Under the pieces are notes generated by a model. It worked only from the letters and a program-made list of their open reading frames with translations, had not been told where the DNA came from and searched no databases. From an uncultured Pelagibacteraceae bacterium (GTDB lineage: Bacteria > Pseudomonadota > Alphaproteobacteria > Pelagibacterales > Pelagibacteraceae), in contig CABYZT010000006.1 in NCBI GenBank assembly GCA_902523515.1, forward strand, positions 18,339 to 82,338: 64,000 nt of DNA. The letters run 5' to 3'. The stretch's first letter is position 1; the number at the start of each line of letters is the position of its first letter. Positions 25,895-34,882 of this stretch are shown piece after piece. Position numbers and translations under genes: made by a program.

Positions 25895-26797
25895 ATGCAA
25901 GTAGGTATTGATGTAGGAGCAACAAAAATTGAGAGTGTTGTACTTGAAGAGAATGGGAACGAAAAACATAGATCAAGAATATCGTGTCCAAAGGAATATA
26001 CTCAAATTGTTACTGCGATAAGAGATATACATAGAAAATTAGAGCAAGATTTTAAACAAGAACTACCAATTGGTGTGTGTCATCCAGGAGTTCATTCTCC
26101 TCAAACAGGATTAGTAAAAAATGCTCCAAATATAACTTGGTTAGAAAAAAAACCATTTCAAAGTGATCTACGTAAAGCTCTTGGAAAAGAAGTGTTTTGT
26201 GAAAATGATGCAAATTGTTTTGCTTTATCTGAAGCTATAGATGGAGCTGGTACACATTATAAAATCGTATATGGAATTATATTAGGCTCAGGAGTTGGAG
26301 GTGGTTTGGTGATAGACAAAAAAATTATTACTGGCTCTAATGGAGTAGCAGGGGAATGGGGACACAACCAAATTCCATATTTTGCAGCTAAGAAAGAAAA
26401 TTTTGATTCAAGTAATGCTAGAGAAGCAGAAATTGAAAGTTTTTTATCTGGTTTAAGTTTAGCAAAAAGATTTAAGAAACTTTATGGAAAAAATTTAAAA
26501 ACAAATGAAATTTTTGAATTAAATAGAAAACATGATCTAGATGCTGAAAGATTTATTGATGATTTTAAAGTAAATTTAGCAATGTCTCTTTCAAGCATCA
26601 TAAATATTTTAGATCCTGATGCTTTTATATTTGGAGGAGGAGTTTCAAACGAAATTGATTTTTTGCATGAAATAGATTCATTGGTTAGAAAATTTGTTAT
26701 TGGAAGAGAGTATGAGGGTGTTTTTTTAAAACCCAGATACGGAGACGCTAGTGGAGTTAGAGGCGCTGCTAGATTAGGTAGAAGCGCGACATATTAG
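25895..26797 (+). CDS. ROK family sugar kinase lacking the zinc-binding Cys motif
   Basis: Cytoplasmic sugar kinase of 300 residues. IDVGATKIESVVLEENG is the first phosphate-binding loop, CENDANCFALSEA holds the catalytic Asp, and GIILGSGVGGGLVIDKKI the second loop. GEWGHNQIPYF holds the conserved His region, but the ROK CxCGxxGCxE zinc motif that normally follows is absent; the stretch reads AAKKENFDSSNAREAEIESFLSG. Zinc-free members exist, so it is not necessarily inactive. It lies two bases after the SDR gene and upstream of the glucose-type transporter, so glucose or fructose phosphorylation is plausible. Confidence 0.85.
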   Translation: MQVGIDVGATKIESVVLEENGNEKHRSRISCPKEYTQIVTAIRDIHRKLEQDFKQELPIGVCHPGVHSPQTGLVKNAPNITWLEKKPFQSDLRKALGKEVFCENDANCFALSEAIDGAGTHYKIVYGIILGSGVGGGLVIDKKIITGSNGVAGEWGHNQIPYFAAKKENFDSSNAREAEIESFLSGLSLAKRFKKLYGKNLKTNEIFELNRKHDLDAERFIDDFKVNLAMSLSSIINILDPDAFIFGGGVSNEIDFLHEIDSLVRKFVIGREYEGVFLKPRYGDASGVRGAARLGRSATY

Positions 26798-26988
26798 AAC
26801 TTCAACTTAAAGTAGAAATAAAAAAAATAAATTTTTTTTTTATTTAAAAAAATATTGATAAATAAGGAAAAAAATCAATTACAACTTTTAGTAGTATAAC
26901 GTTTTTTTAGTTATCAATTGGGATTTATTCTACTTATAGTTTCGTTTTTATAAAAATAGTTAACTAAATAAAAAGAGGAAGAGAAGAT

Positions 26989-28245
26989 ATGAAAAAACTA
27001 ATGATCGCTTTAATTACATTAGCGTTCACATCTACTTCATCAATTGCAGGACCTAAGATAGAGGTATTGCACTGGTGGACGTCTGGTGGTGAAGCTGCTG
27101 CACTTAAAGTTTTAAAAGATGATTTCGCTGCAAACGGTGGTGAATGGATGGACATGCCTGTAACAGGTGGTGGTGGAGACGCTGCTAACGTTGCATTAAA
27201 AGCAAGAATCGTTGCTGGAGATCCTCCATCTGCATCTCAAATTAAAGGACCTACAATTCAAGAGTATGACCAAGAAGGTGTTGTAGCTCCATATAACATT
27301 GATGAAGTTGCTAAAGCAGAAGGTTGGGACAATTTATTAGACCCAATGATTGCAGCAATTCATAAGTGTGAAAATAATAGCGGACCTTATTGTGCTGCTC
27401 CAGTAAACATTCACAGAATTGACTGGATGTGGGCAAACAAAGCTGTATTTGATGCAAACGGTATTTCAGTTCCAACTACTTGGGATGAGTTAAATGCTGC
27501 TGCTGAAAAATTACAAGCTGCTGGAATAATTCCGTTTGCACATGGTGGCCAAGCTTGGCAAGATGCTACAGTATTTGAAGCAGTTGCTATGGGTATTGGA
27601 GGAAATAACTATTACAAAAATTGTTATGTAGATCTTAAAGAAAGCTGTTTAAGAAGTGAAACAACAGTTAAAGTTTTTGATCAAATGAGAAAACTACAAG
27701 GGTTTACTGACGAAGGTAGTCCAGGAAGAGACTGGAACGTTGCTACTGGTATGGTTATTGAAGGAAAAGCTGGTTTCCAAATTATGGGTGACTGGGCAAA
27801 AGGTGAATTTACAGCTGCTGGAAAAGTTCCAGGTGTAGATTACTACTGTGCTGCTACCCCTTCAAACAATGGATACTTATATAACGTAGATAGTTTTATC
27901 TTTTACAAATCTAGCGATCCAGATAAACAAGCTGGCCAAAAGTTATTAGCTAAGCTTATGATGGGTAAAAACTTCCAAAAAGTTTTCAACCTATACAAAG
28001 GTTCTATCCCGGCACGTTTAGATGTATCAATGGATGAATTTGACAAATGTGCAAAAACATCTAATGCAGATATCAAAACTGCAGGTGAGAGCGGTGGATT
28101 AGTTCCAAGCTTTGCTCATGGTATGGCTCAAGGAAATACTATGAAAGCTGCCCTACAAGATATCATTACAGAGCACTTTAACTCTGATATGTCATCTGTA
28201 GATGCTGCTAACGCTTTAGCTGACTCAGTTTTAGCTAATATGTAG
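26989..28245 (+). CDS. Glucose-type ABC transporter substrate-binding protein (GtsA-like)
   Basis: 418-residue periplasmic binding protein of the family-1 solute-binding class. A signal peptide ends near SSIAGPKI, and the mature start KIEVLHWWTSGGEAAALK closely resembles bacterial glucose-binding proteins such as Pseudomonas GtsA. FAHGGQAWQDAT and GKAGFQIMGDWAKGEF are ligand-site segments of the same group. AGGAAGAGAAG precedes the ATG as a strong ribosome-binding site. The 191-base gap upstream is AT-rich and probably carries the promoter. A terminator follows, before the permease genes. Glucose is the best guess; other aldoses are possible. Confidence 0.9.
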   Translation: MKKLMIALITLAFTSTSSIAGPKIEVLHWWTSGGEAAALKVLKDDFAANGGEWMDMPVTGGGGDAANVALKARIVAGDPPSASQIKGPTIQEYDQEGVVAPYNIDEVAKAEGWDNLLDPMIAAIHKCENNSGPYCAAPVNIHRIDWMWANKAVFDANGISVPTTWDELNAAAEKLQAAGIIPFAHGGQAWQDATVFEAVAMGIGGNNYYKNCYVDLKESCLRSETTVKVFDQMRKLQGFTDEGSPGRDWNVATGMVIEGKAGFQIMGDWAKGEFTAAGKVPGVDYYCAATPSNNGYLYNVDSFIFYKSSDPDKQAGQKLLAKLMMGKNFQKVFNLYKGSIPARLDVSMDEFDKCAKTSNADIKTAGESGGLVPSFAHGMAQGNTMKAALQDIITEHFNSDMSSVDAANALADSVLANM

Positions 28246-28257
28246 TACACCAAAATT

Positions 28258-28291
28258 AAAAGGCCACTTTTGATTAAGTGGCCTTTTTTTT
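28258..28291 (+). terminator. Intrinsic terminator after the glucose-type binding-protein gene
   Basis: A hairpin with the stem AAAAGGCCACTT / AAGTGGCCTTTT and a six-base loop is followed by a run of T residues. It starts 13 bases after the binding-protein stop and ends 27 bases before the first permease gene. Partial termination here would make the binding protein more abundant than the membrane subunits. Confidence 0.9.
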
Positions 28292-28317
28292 AAATCTAAA
28301 AATAAAAAATATTTATA

Positions 28318-29193
28318 ATGTTCAAGTGGTTAGAAAAAAATTTACCTAAAATTGTAATGGCCCCAGCTGTTGGTTTGATTGGCTGGTTTGTTTATGGATT
28401 TGTACTTTGGACTTTATATATATCTTTTACCAATTCTAAAATTCTACCAAAGTATGAACTTTGGGGATTTGGACAGTATGAAAAACTTTGGGCATCAAGA
28501 AAATGGCTTATTGCAGTAGATAATTTGCTTATTTTTACAGCACTATTCTTGATCTTCTGCGTTGTTATAGGAATAATTCTTGCAATTTTTTTAGATCAAA
28601 AAATCAGAGCAGAGGGTTTGCTAAGAACGATTTATTTATATCCAATGGCGCTATCTTTTATCGTTACAGGAACCGCATGGAAATGGATATTAAATCCAAC
28701 TTTAGGTATCCAAAAAATGTTTAGAGACTGGGGTTTCGAGAACTTCACCTTTGATTGGTTAGTAGATAGGGAGATGGCCATTTACACCATAGTTATTGCA
28801 GGTGTTTGGCAATCTGCAGGTTTTGTGATGGCGCTATTTTTAGCTGGATTAAGATCAGTAGAAGATGAAATTGTTAAGGCAGCAAAAATAGATGGCGCAA
28901 GTTTATTTACCGTTTACTGGAAGATTTTACTTCCAATGATGAGACCTGTATTTTTTACAAGTTTTGTAATTTTAGTTCATATATCTATCAAAAGTTACGA
29001 TCTTATTGTAGCACTGACACAAGGTGGACCAGGTATATCAACAACTATGCCTGCTTTATATATGACACAAACTGCATTTCATAAAAGCCAGGTTGGTTTA
29101 TCTGCAGCGAGTGCGATGATGATGTTTATGGCTGTAGCTGCTGTAATTATCCCATATTTATATTCAGAGTTAAGGAGAGAGAATGCAAGATAG
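28318..29193 (+). CDS. Sugar ABC transporter permease, first subunit (GtsB/MalF-like)
   Basis: 291-residue inner-membrane permease with about six hydrophobic helices. EDEIVKAAKIDGASLFTVYWKILLPMMRP is the cytoplasmic EAA loop that contacts the ATPase. ALTQGGPGISTTMPALYM is typical of CUT1 sugar permeases near the C-terminus. It follows the terminator of the binding-protein gene and overlaps the second permease by 11 bases. The start ATG at 28318 sits at the beginning of the conserved fold. Confidence 0.93.
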   Translation: MFKWLEKNLPKIVMAPAVGLIGWFVYGFVLWTLYISFTNSKILPKYELWGFGQYEKLWASRKWLIAVDNLLIFTALFLIFCVVIGIILAIFLDQKIRAEGLLRTIYLYPMALSFIVTGTAWKWILNPTLGIQKMFRDWGFENFTFDWLVDREMAIYTIVIAGVWQSAGFVMALFLAGLRSVEDEIVKAAKIDGASLFTVYWKILLPMMRPVFFTSFVILVHISIKSYDLIVALTQGGPGISTTMPALYMTQTAFHKSQVGLSAASAMMMFMAVAAVIIPYLYSELRRENAR

Positions 29194-30088
29194 TTTAAAA
29201 TCCTCTTCGTATCAGCAATTAGAACAAAAATCTAAATATACAAACATGTTTTTGAGATGGTTTTTATATTTTATTTTAATTCTTTTTGCTTCTTATTTTA
29301 TTTTTCCACTTTACGTGATGGTTGTTACTTCATTAAAGACAATGGAAGAGATCCGTCAAGGAACACTTCTAAGTTGGCCAAGCGGATTAAATATAGAATC
29401 TTGGGCTGTAGCGTGGGGTGGTCGAGGATATGGAGCTGGTGATACTTTTTTAAGACCATATTTTTGGAATTCAATCAAGATGGTTGTACCAGCAGTATTT
29501 TTTTCAACATTTATTGGAGCGATGACAGGTTATGTTTTAACTAAATGGAGATTTAAAGGAGATCAGTGGGTTTTCCTTTTTTTATTATTTGGATGTTTCA
29601 TACCTTTTCAAGCAATATTGCTACCAATGGCCAGAACTCTCGGAGTATTAGGAATTTCAAATTCTGTAATTGGATTAGTTTTAGTTCATACAGTTTATGG
29701 AATACCTTTTACTACATTATTTTTTAGAAATTATTATATTTCTGTTCCAACAGAATTAGTTAAAGCTGCCAGAATAGATGGAGCTGGGTTTTTTAAAATA
29801 TTTTTCAAAATTTTACTGCCAATATCAGCACCAATTATTGTAGTAACTGTAATTTGGCAGTTCACTCAAATATGGAATGATTTTTTATTTGGATCAACCT
29901 TCTCATTTGGAGAAGCAGCACCAATACAAGTAGCATTAAATAATATGGTTTTATCAAGCACAAGTGTGAAAGAGTATAATGTAGATATGGCTTCAGCTAT
30001 TATAGCCGGTATTCCAACACTTATAGTCTATGTATTAGCAGGTAAATATTTTATTAGAGGATTAACTTCAGGAGCAGTGAAAGGATAA
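29183..30088 (+). CDS. Sugar ABC transporter permease, second subunit (GtsC/MalG-like)
   Basis: 301-residue permease partner, with a long N-terminal hydrophobic helix and a MalG-type ending. The EAA loop is ELVKAARIDGAGFFKIFFKILLPISAP, and VVTSLKTMEEIRQG and GIPFTTLFFRNYYISVP are family hallmarks of the second CUT1 permease. It overlaps the upstream permease by 11 bases, and the ATPase gene starts two bases after its stop, so the complex is made from one message. Confidence 0.93.
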   Translation: MQDSLKSSSYQQLEQKSKYTNMFLRWFLYFILILFASYFIFPLYVMVVTSLKTMEEIRQGTLLSWPSGLNIESWAVAWGGRGYGAGDTFLRPYFWNSIKMVVPAVFFSTFIGAMTGYVLTKWRFKGDQWVFLFLLFGCFIPFQAILLPMARTLGVLGISNSVIGLVLVHTVYGIPFTTLFFRNYYISVPTELVKAARIDGAGFFKIFFKILLPISAPIIVVTVIWQFTQIWNDFLFGSTFSFGEAAPIQVALNNMVLSSTSVKEYNVDMASAIIAGIPTLIVYVLAGKYFIRGLTSGAVKG

Positions 30089-30090
30089 CA

Positions 30091-31185
30091 ATGAAAACGT
30101 TAAAAATTGAAGAACTATCAAAAAACTTTGGATCGACTGAGGTTTTAAAAAAAATTAATTTAGACATAGATGAGGGAAATTTCCTAGTTCTTTTAGGACC
30201 ATCTGGATGTGGAAAATCAACTTTATTAAATATTATTGCAGGATTAGAAACTATTAATGAGGGTGATGTTTTTATTGATGATTATAATGTCAGCAAGGTA
30301 GAGCCAAAAGACCGTAATATTGCTATGGTTTTTCAATCTTACGCTCTATATCCGTCTATGAATGTTAAGGAGAATATGATTTTTGGTCTTAAACAGGCAA
30401 AAACATCAAAGGAAAAAATACAAGAACAGCTAGAAAAAGTCTCAAAATTTCTACAGGTAGATCAATTGTTAGAAAGAAAACCTTCTCAATTATCTGGAGG
30501 ACAACGACAACGTGTTGCTATTGGTAGAGCTCTCGTAAGGGAGCCAAGGATATTTTTGTTTGACGAACCATTATCTAACTTAGATGCAAAACTACGGGTT
30601 GAAATGAGGAGGGAAATAAAAAAACTTCATCAACAGCTAAAAACAACAGTTGTTTATGTGACCCATGATCAAACAGAGGCAATGAGTTTGGGTACTAACA
30701 TTGCAATTATGAATCATGGAGTAATTCAACAAAATGATACTCCTGAAATGATTTATAATAAGCCAAGCAATACTTTTGTTGCAGACTTTATTGGATCTCC
30801 ATCAATGAACCTTATTAAGGGAATCTTAAAAGAAAATTCAGGAGACTTATTATTTACAGTGAGTGGATCAAATTTAGAAATTCCAATAAAAGATTATGAT
30901 TTTAAAGATAAATCATATTTAAATAATAAAGAGGTTTTCTTTGGTATTAGACCAGAACATATTTTCTTTAAAAAATTTAATGAAAGTGATTTTGAAATTA
31001 ATTTAAGAGCAGATCTTAGTGAGTACATAGGTCATGAGCAAATAATGACATTTGATTATGCAAATCAAGAAGTTTTAGCTAAATTTCCATCTACAATTAA
31101 AATAGATCTTGGCAAAGAAACAAAATTATACTTTGATTTAACTCAAGCATCTTTATTTGACGCTCAAACAGAGGAAAGAATATAA
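30091..31185 (+). CDS. Sugar ABC transporter ATPase (MalK/UgpC family)
   Basis: 364-residue energy-coupling subunit. Walker A is GPSGCGKST, Q-loop MVFQSYALYP, signature LSGGQRQRVAIGRAL, Walker B LFDEPLSNLDAKLR, switch His in VTHDQTEAMSLG. The C-terminal 120 residues form the TOBE-type regulatory domain (FGIRPEHI). It completes the glucose-type importer with the two permeases and the binding protein. The following SDR gene begins one base after its stop codon when the internal ATG is used. Confidence 0.95.
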   Translation: MKTLKIEELSKNFGSTEVLKKINLDIDEGNFLVLLGPSGCGKSTLLNIIAGLETINEGDVFIDDYNVSKVEPKDRNIAMVFQSYALYPSMNVKENMIFGLKQAKTSKEKIQEQLEKVSKFLQVDQLLERKPSQLSGGQRQRVAIGRALVREPRIFLFDEPLSNLDAKLRVEMRREIKKLHQQLKTTVVYVTHDQTEAMSLGTNIAIMNHGVIQQNDTPEMIYNKPSNTFVADFIGSPSMNLIKGILKENSGDLLFTVSGSNLEIPIKDYDFKDKSYLNNKEVFFGIRPEHIFFKKFNESDFEINLRADLSEYIGHEQIMTFDYANQEVLAKFPSTIKIDLGKETKLYFDLTQASLFDAQTEERI

Positions 31186-31186
31186 T

Positions 31187-31948
31187 ATGAAAGTAAAATA
31201 TTCAGATTTAAAAAATAAAAGAATATTTATAACTGGTGGAGCTTCAGGAATTGGGGCATCAATCGTTGAGCATTTTTGTGAGCAAGGGAGTGAGGTTCAT
31301 TTTGTTGATATTGATTTAAAAGAGACAAAAAAATTATTAAACAAAATAAAAAAGAATAAATTTAGATTACCGAAATTTATAGAGTGTAATTTATTAGATA
31401 TTAATAAATTAGAAAAAATAATTAAAAAAATTATTTCTAGCAACGGACCTATACATGCTTTAATCAACAATGCAGCAAATGATGATAGACATTCTACGGA
31501 TCAAGTTGATGAAAAATACTGGCAAAACAGAATGGATGTAAATTTAAAACATTATTTCTTTGCTGCTAAGGCAGTTATAACGGGAATGAAAAAAATTAAA
31601 TCAGGATCCATTGTAAATTTGAGTTCAGTCTCATGGATGTTAGGAGAAGGAGATAAAGTAGTTTATGAAACTGCCAAGTCTGCTGTTGTAGGTTTAACTC
31701 GATCTTTTGCGCAAGAGTATGGAAAATATAATATAAGAACAAATTCAGTTGTACCTGGTTCAATTGCAACTGAAAGACAAATTAAACATTGGTTAACACC
31801 AAAATATAAAAAGCTTATTTTGGACAGCCAAGCTTTAAAAAGACAGTTAAAACCAAACGATGTAGCTCAGTTAGTAATGTTTTTAGCATCAGATCAATCA
31901 TCAGGATGTACAAAACAAAGCTTTATTGTTGATGGTGGCATAACTTGA
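31187..31948 (+). CDS. Short-chain dehydrogenase/reductase (possible aldose dehydrogenase)
   Basis: SDR enzyme of 253 residues from the chosen start. TGGASGIGAS is the cofactor loop, with Asp in VDIDL pointing to NAD; LINNAAND is the structural motif, SSVSWM and YETAKS give the catalytic Ser, Tyr and Lys. The track start at 31157 lies inside the ATPase gene; the ATG at 31187 directly after that stop matches the family N-terminus. Position after a glucose-type transporter and before aldose 1-epimerase suggests oxidation of the imported aldose to a lactone, but this is inference. Confidence 0.88.
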   Translation: MKVKYSDLKNKRIFITGGASGIGASIVEHFCEQGSEVHFVDIDLKETKKLLNKIKKNKFRLPKFIECNLLDINKLEKIIKKIISSNGPIHALINNAANDDRHSTDQVDEKYWQNRMDVNLKHYFFAAKAVITGMKKIKSGSIVNLSSVSWMLGEGDKVVYETAKSAVVGLTRSFAQEYGKYNIRTNSVVPGSIATERQIKHWLTPKYKKLILDSQALKRQLKPNDVAQLVMFLASDQSSGCTKQSFIVDGGIT

Positions 31949-31953
31949 TCTAG

Positions 31954-32922
31954 GTGAAAGTTGAAAGTTCTACAATTCAAAATAAATTTCTAAGAGTTCA
32001 AACTCTTAATTACGGCGCCAGTCTTTTTGAAGTTTATCACAAGAAAAAGAAAGTAAATTTAATTTTAAATTTGGGAACAAAAGAAAACTATCGGTATAAA
32101 CACCCAAGTGTTGGATCTACTTGTGGAAGGTATGCAGGTAGAATTTCCAATGCAAAATTTAAGATTGGGAAAAAAAAATTTAATTTAAATGCAAATGAAG
32201 GAAAAAACTTACTTCATGGCGGTAAAGTTAGTTTTTCTATTCTCCCATGGAAAAAATTAAATCAAACAAAAGATAAAATAGTATATCAAATTCATTCAAA
32301 AGATAACGATCAAGGCTTTCCAGGAAATCTAGTTGTTAATTGCACTTATCAATTAAGAAATAAATTTCTGATAATAAAATATGAATACAAATCCAATAAA
32401 AGTACCCATGTTAATTTAACTAATCATAGTTATTGGAATTTAGAAAAAAATAAAAAAAAGATGATTTATAATCATGAACTAAAATTAAACTCAGCTAAAT
32501 ATCTTCAAATAAATAAAAATTTAATCCCAACTGGTAGATTTAAAGATGTTAAAAAATCTATTTACGATTTTTTGAATTTTGAAAACATTGGAAAAAAATT
32601 AGATTATTTTAAAAATAAAAAGCTAAATATTAAATTTAAAGGTTTTGACACAACTTTCGTTGTTAAAAAAAATAATAGAAATTATGTTGGAACTTTAAAA
32701 AATAATAATATTAATATTCAAATTGATTTTTTTTCAAATTTACCTGGTGTTCAACTTTACTCAGCACAAAATCTAAATTATAAAAAAAAATTATTTCCTT
32801 ACCAAGGTATTTGTTTAGAAACTCAATACTTTCCTGATGCACCTAATAAAAAAAATTTTCCAAGTACTTTAATTGAACCTAATAAAAGGTATACATGCTT
32901 TACAAAAATTAAAATTAATTAA
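31954..32922 (+). CDS. galM: Aldose 1-epimerase (galactose mutarotase family)
   Basis: 322-residue mutarotase interconverting alpha and beta anomers of an aldose. GRYAGRISNAKF, NLLHGGKVSFS and VNLTNHSYWNL contain the conserved Arg and His residues, and the C-terminal LETQYFPDAPN contains the catalytic Glu. The start is GTG, four bases after the SDR stop region. It is unusually rich in Lys and Asn compared with GalM elsewhere, in keeping with the AT-rich genome. It would feed the correct anomer to the neighbouring dehydrogenase or to the ROK kinase. Confidence 0.9.
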   Translation: MKVESSTIQNKFLRVQTLNYGASLFEVYHKKKKVNLILNLGTKENYRYKHPSVGSTCGRYAGRISNAKFKIGKKKFNLNANEGKNLLHGGKVSFSILPWKKLNQTKDKIVYQIHSKDNDQGFPGNLVVNCTYQLRNKFLIIKYEYKSNKSTHVNLTNHSYWNLEKNKKKMIYNHELKLNSAKYLQINKNLIPTGRFKDVKKSIYDFLNFENIGKKLDYFKNKKLNIKFKGFDTTFVVKKNNRNYVGTLKNNNINIQIDFFSNLPGVQLYSAQNLNYKKKLFPYQGICLETQYFPDAPNKKNFPSTLIEPNKRYTCFTKIKIN

Positions 32923-32925
32923 TTT

Positions 32926-33963
32926 ATGGGTAAAAAAATTAATATTTCAATAGTTGGAACTGGTTTAATGGGCTTACAACACATTAAAGCTATTCAAAAA
33001 TCGAAGAAAGCAAATCTTCATTCAATAGTAGACATTAGTAATAATGCTAAAAATTTATCAAAAAAATATAAAATCCCATTGTATTCAAATGTGTCAGAGC
33101 TTTTAAATTCAAAAAAACTTGATGCTGTAATAGTTGCTACCCCTAATCAATTACATGAAAAACATACTGTAAGTTTTTTGAAAAATAAAATACCTGTTCT
33201 ATTAGAAAAACCTATTTCAGATAATATCCAATCTGCAAAAAAAATTATAAATAGTGCCAACAAGAACAAAACACCATTATTGATTGGATATCATCGTCGA
33301 CACAATTCAATAGTCTCTAAGGTAAAAGACATTATTAACAAAGGTAGATTGGGAAATATTGTTTCCGCAAACGTCTTATGCTGGTTATATAAACACAAAG
33401 CATATTACAAAGAAAAATGGAGAGTTAGTAAAGGTGGTGGGCCTTTAGGTATCAATTTAGTGCACGATATTGATATGATTTGTTATTTGTTAGGTTCAAT
33501 AAAATATGTTCAAGCATTTACAACTAATAAAACAAGAAAATTTCGAGTAGAGGATACAGCTACAATAAGCTTGATCTTTAATTCAGGAGCGCTTTGTACA
33601 CTTAATTTGTCTGATACAATTGTTGCACCGTGGAGTTATGAATTAACTGCTGGAGAAAACCCTGCATATCCAATCACTAATCAATCAGCATATATGATTG
33701 GGGGTACCAAAGGTTCTTTACAGTTTCCTAATCTTAAATATTGGTTCTATAAAAAAGAACGAAGCTGGTGGAATAAGATATTTGTTAATGAAGATAAAAA
33801 CAAAAAAGATGACAACACATTAGTAAACCAAATTGACCATTTTGCTGATGTAGTGACTAAAAAAGTTAAACCAAAAGTGAATGGTAATGATGGTTTAATT
33901 TCTCTCAAAATTTTTGCAGCAATAACTAAAAGTGCAAAAACTGGTAAAAAAGTAAGAATATAA
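32926..33963 (+). CDS. Gfo/Idh/MocA family oxidoreductase
   Basis: 345-residue NAD(P)-dependent dehydrogenase. GTGLMGLQHIKAI is the Rossmann loop, LLEKPISD carries the conserved Lys, and GGGPLGINLVHDIDMICYLLG the active-site Asp and His. GTKGSLQFPN is the usual sheet motif. It lies three bases after the epimerase gene and ends the sugar operon; the next gene is unrelated. It may oxidise a sugar or sugar alcohol delivered by the ABC system. It is the fourth family member in the window and differs clearly from the others. Confidence 0.85.
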   Translation: MGKKINISIVGTGLMGLQHIKAIQKSKKANLHSIVDISNNAKNLSKKYKIPLYSNVSELLNSKKLDAVIVATPNQLHEKHTVSFLKNKIPVLLEKPISDNIQSAKKIINSANKNKTPLLIGYHRRHNSIVSKVKDIINKGRLGNIVSANVLCWLYKHKAYYKEKWRVSKGGGPLGINLVHDIDMICYLLGSIKYVQAFTTNKTRKFRVEDTATISLIFNSGALCTLNLSDTIVAPWSYELTAGENPAYPITNQSAYMIGGTKGSLQFPNLKYWFYKKERSWWNKIFVNEDKNKKDDNTLVNQIDHFADVVTKKVKPKVNGNDGLISLKIFAAITKSAKTGKKVRI

Positions 33964-34024
33964 AATTTTTATTAAAATTTAAATCATTCATTGTTTTGAC
34001 ATATTTTATTTGTTAACTTTTTAT

Positions 34025-34534
34025 ATGAAAAAAATTATCTTACTTGCTTTATTAAGTTTGTTATTTTTCACAAATTCAAATGCTGCATGTGATGATCCTT
34101 TAACAGAAGGTGTAGATTATTCTAATTGTAGATTTTCAGACTCTCAAGATTTACAAGGCAGCTATCTTCCAAATTCAAATCTTTCTTTTGCAAGTTTTAT
34201 TCAAGTAAATTTTGATAAAAGTATTATGATGACATCAAATTTATCATTTGGAACTTTCCCAGAGTCTACATTTGTAAGAGCTAATCTTTATGAATCGGTT
34301 TCTATAGGTGCAAATTTTGAAAAAACTAATTTTACTGGAGCTAACTTAACTAGAGTTGATTTTATGGGTGCAACATTGATTGAAGCCAATTTTCAAAACT
34401 CTAACTTAATGGAAGCTAACTTTACATCATCTAATATTACCAATGCTAATTTCGATGGAGCTAATTTAACTGGAGCTACTTGGACTAATGGTCAAACTTG
34501 TGGTCCAGAGTCTATAGGTATCTGTAAACAATAA
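34025..34534 (+). CDS. Secreted pentapeptide-repeat protein
   Basis: 169-residue protein with a signal peptide (KKIILLALLSLLFFTNSNAA). From about residue 40 the sequence is a run of pentapeptide repeats of the A(N/D)LxX type, such as GANLTRVDF, EANFQNSNL, EANFTSSNI and GANLTGATW, which would fold into a right-handed beta helix. Cys residues near both ends of the mature protein could form a disulfide. The track start is a TTG at 34010; the ATG at 34025 starts the signal peptide directly. The function is unknown; the export signal argues against DNA-gyrase mimicry of the Qnr type. Confidence 0.85.
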   Translation: MKKIILLALLSLLFFTNSNAACDDPLTEGVDYSNCRFSDSQDLQGSYLPNSNLSFASFIQVNFDKSIMMTSNLSFGTFPESTFVRANLYESVSIGANFEKTNFTGANLTRVDFMGATLIEANFQNSNLMEANFTSSNITNANFDGANLTGATWTNGQTCGPESIGICKQ

Positions 34535-34537
34535 TTA

Positions 34538-34831
34538 ATGAATAATTCAGTTAATACTGATGATGTTATCTTTAATTTTTTCAAACAAATTTGTGATGAA
34601 AAAGATGATCAAAAATGTGTTGAGCTTGGAAAAGAATGGATAAAAGCAATGGAATCAAACTTGTCTAGCATGGAAGCAAATTTAAATGGTGCTGATTATA
34701 TTAAACATAAAGATGATATACAAAGTAACAGAAATCACCTTGATAGCTTAAAGAATAAAACCTCAAATGAATGGAGAGAGTATGCTACACAATGCATGAT
34801 AGAAATAATGAACCACAAAAACCAGAAATAA
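34538..34831 (+). CDS. Small hypothetical protein
   Basis: 97-residue, mostly helical-looking acidic protein with three Cys residues, two of them in QICDEKDDQKC. There is no signal peptide or membrane segment. It begins three bases after the stop of the pentapeptide-repeat gene, so the two are probably cotranscribed. I recognise no family. Coding is supported by the tight spacing and the length without stops in an AT-rich frame. Confidence 0.65.
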   Translation: MNNSVNTDDVIFNFFKQICDEKDDQKCVELGKEWIKAMESNLSSMEANLNGADYIKHKDDIQSNRNHLDSLKNKTSNEWREYATQCMIEIMNHKNQK

Positions 34832-34882
34832 CAAAATTTTAAAAAGACTTTCCATAATAAAAAAAATATACTAAATATACAC

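Noticed and set aside
26810-26935. AAGTAGAAATA and TATTCTACTT form a distant inverted repeat before the glucose-type binding protein
   Set aside because: About 105 bases apart, only 10 bases long and imperfect, in a region of very low complexity; likely chance.
34538-34831. Treating the 97-residue protein as an antitoxin or immunity protein of the pentapeptide-repeat gene
   Set aside because: Only the gene order suggests it; no motif of known toxin-antitoxin families is visible and the partner is exported.
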